6,896 bases of DNA from NCBI GenBank assembly GCA_016650435.1, contig JAENVT010000582.1:1-6896 (forward strand). The letters run 5' to 3'. A model generated the notes under the pieces. That model ran no database searches and had not been told where the DNA came from. It saw only the letters and a program-made list of their open reading frames with translations. This document shows, piece by piece, positions 6,459-6,896 of this stretch; positions within the stretch are counted from its first letter, which is position 1, and each line of letters begins with the position of its first letter. A program made the position numbers and the translations under genes. This DNA is from Ilumatobacteraceae bacterium (GTDB lineage: Bacteria; Actinomycetota; Acidimicrobiia; Acidimicrobiales; Ilumatobacteraceae).

Positions 6459-6896
6459 ATGGCCGACCTCGTGGAGATCTCGTCGCGCATCATCGATTCC
6501 GGTGTGGTCGATCAACCTGTCAATCGGGTCACCAACGAGCTCAGCGAGCTCGCCGACGACCTGGCGATAGTTGAAAGCTTCAGCCACTGCGTGGCCTTCG
6601 ACAGCGGCGATGGTTTGGTCTGCTTCGACTCGTCCGGAGTGCACACCGGCGAGGCGGTGGTGACTGCGTTGAAGAGTTGGCGGTCCGACCGAGTGGGTCA
6701 CTTGATCTACACCCACGGTCACGCCGACCACGTAGGCGGAAGCACGTTCTTTGCCGCAGACAAACCCACTGTCGTCGGTCATCAGAACGTCGCAGCGCGA
6801 CTCGATCGATACGACTACACCAGTAACTGGAACCTCATCATCAACGCTCGACAATTCGGAGGAATACCTGGCGAGCTGAACCTGTCGATAGGTGAG
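6459..6896 (+). CDS. metallo-beta-lactamase-fold hydrolase, alkylsulfatase-like (3' end cut by window)
   Basis: The frame opens at ATG 6459 and is still open at the window edge after 146 codons. 'YTHGHADHVGG' (84-94) is the HxHxDH metal-binding motif (His86, His88, Asp90, His91) of the metallo-beta-lactamase superfamily, preceded by 'GLVCFDSSG' (52-60), the strand and aspartate usually found before it. 'RYDYTSNWNLIINARQF' (117-133) resembles the segment found after the metal motif in alkylsulfatase/SdsA1-like members, which points to that branch and away from glyoxalase II or true lactamases; this subfamily call is from memory of the pattern. There is no signal peptide, so it is probably cytoplasmic. 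It begins 13 bp after the lipoprotein stop with no obvious ribosome binding site, so it is likely in the same transcript. The C-terminal part, with the remaining metal ligands, lies outside the window, so substrate cannot be judged. Confidence 0.88.
   Translation, partial: MADLVEISSRIIDSGVVDQPVNRVTNELSELADDLAIVESFSHCVAFDSGDGLVCFDSSGVHTGEAVVTALKSWRSDRVGHLIYTHGHADHVGGSTFFAADKPTVVGHQNVAARLDRYDYTSNWNLIINARQFGGIPGELNLSIGE

Overview
The window is GC-rich, densely coded and reads like an actinobacterial chromosome. GTG starts are used, several genes lack a visible Shine-Dalgarno sequence, there is a serine/threonine-rich lipoprotein, and the FadE-type acyl-CoA dehydrogenase, quinone reductase and PEP-utilizing swivel protein are all of kinds frequent in that phylum. 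An Acidimicrobiia-like aquatic or soil lineage is plausible, but the sequence alone does not fix the taxon. I see no tRNA, rRNA, CRISPR array, insertion sequence or integrase.

The layout is two outward-pointing gene clusters around a central regulatory gap of about 430 bp. The left cluster (minus strand, transcribed towards position 1) runs: NADP-dependent isocitrate dehydrogenase (icd, 3914-2697), then a PEP-utilizing enzyme made of an acceptor-type region plus a phosphohistidine swivel domain but no ATP-grasp domain (2605-965), then a PIG3-type NAD(P)H:quinone oxidoreductase cut off by the window edge (934-1). The right cluster (plus strand) runs: acyl-CoA dehydrogenase (4349-5446), 3 bp later a lytic transglycosylase lipoprotein (5450-6445), and 13 bp later an alkylsulfatase-like metallo-beta-lactamase-fold hydrolase that runs off the right edge (6459-6896).

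The central gap (3915-4348) is not empty. It holds a decayed MerR-family regulator: an intact N-terminal winged-helix segment is followed, in a different reading frame, by what looks like the last ~25 residues of a GyrI-like effector domain, with the roughly 200 residues normally between them missing. I read this as an internal deletion. Around it lie a 7-bp direct repeat with 11-bp period in front of icd and a perfect inverted repeat lying exactly over the acyl-CoA dehydrogenase start codon.

Functionally the window is mostly central and lipid-type metabolism (NADPH production by Icd, an NAD(P)H-consuming quinone reductase, an acyl-CoA dehydrogenase) with one cell-wall gene embedded. I do not see a defence system or other clearly new multi-gene machine. 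The best items for follow-up are the ATP-grasp-less PEP-utilizing protein and the deleted MerR regulator.
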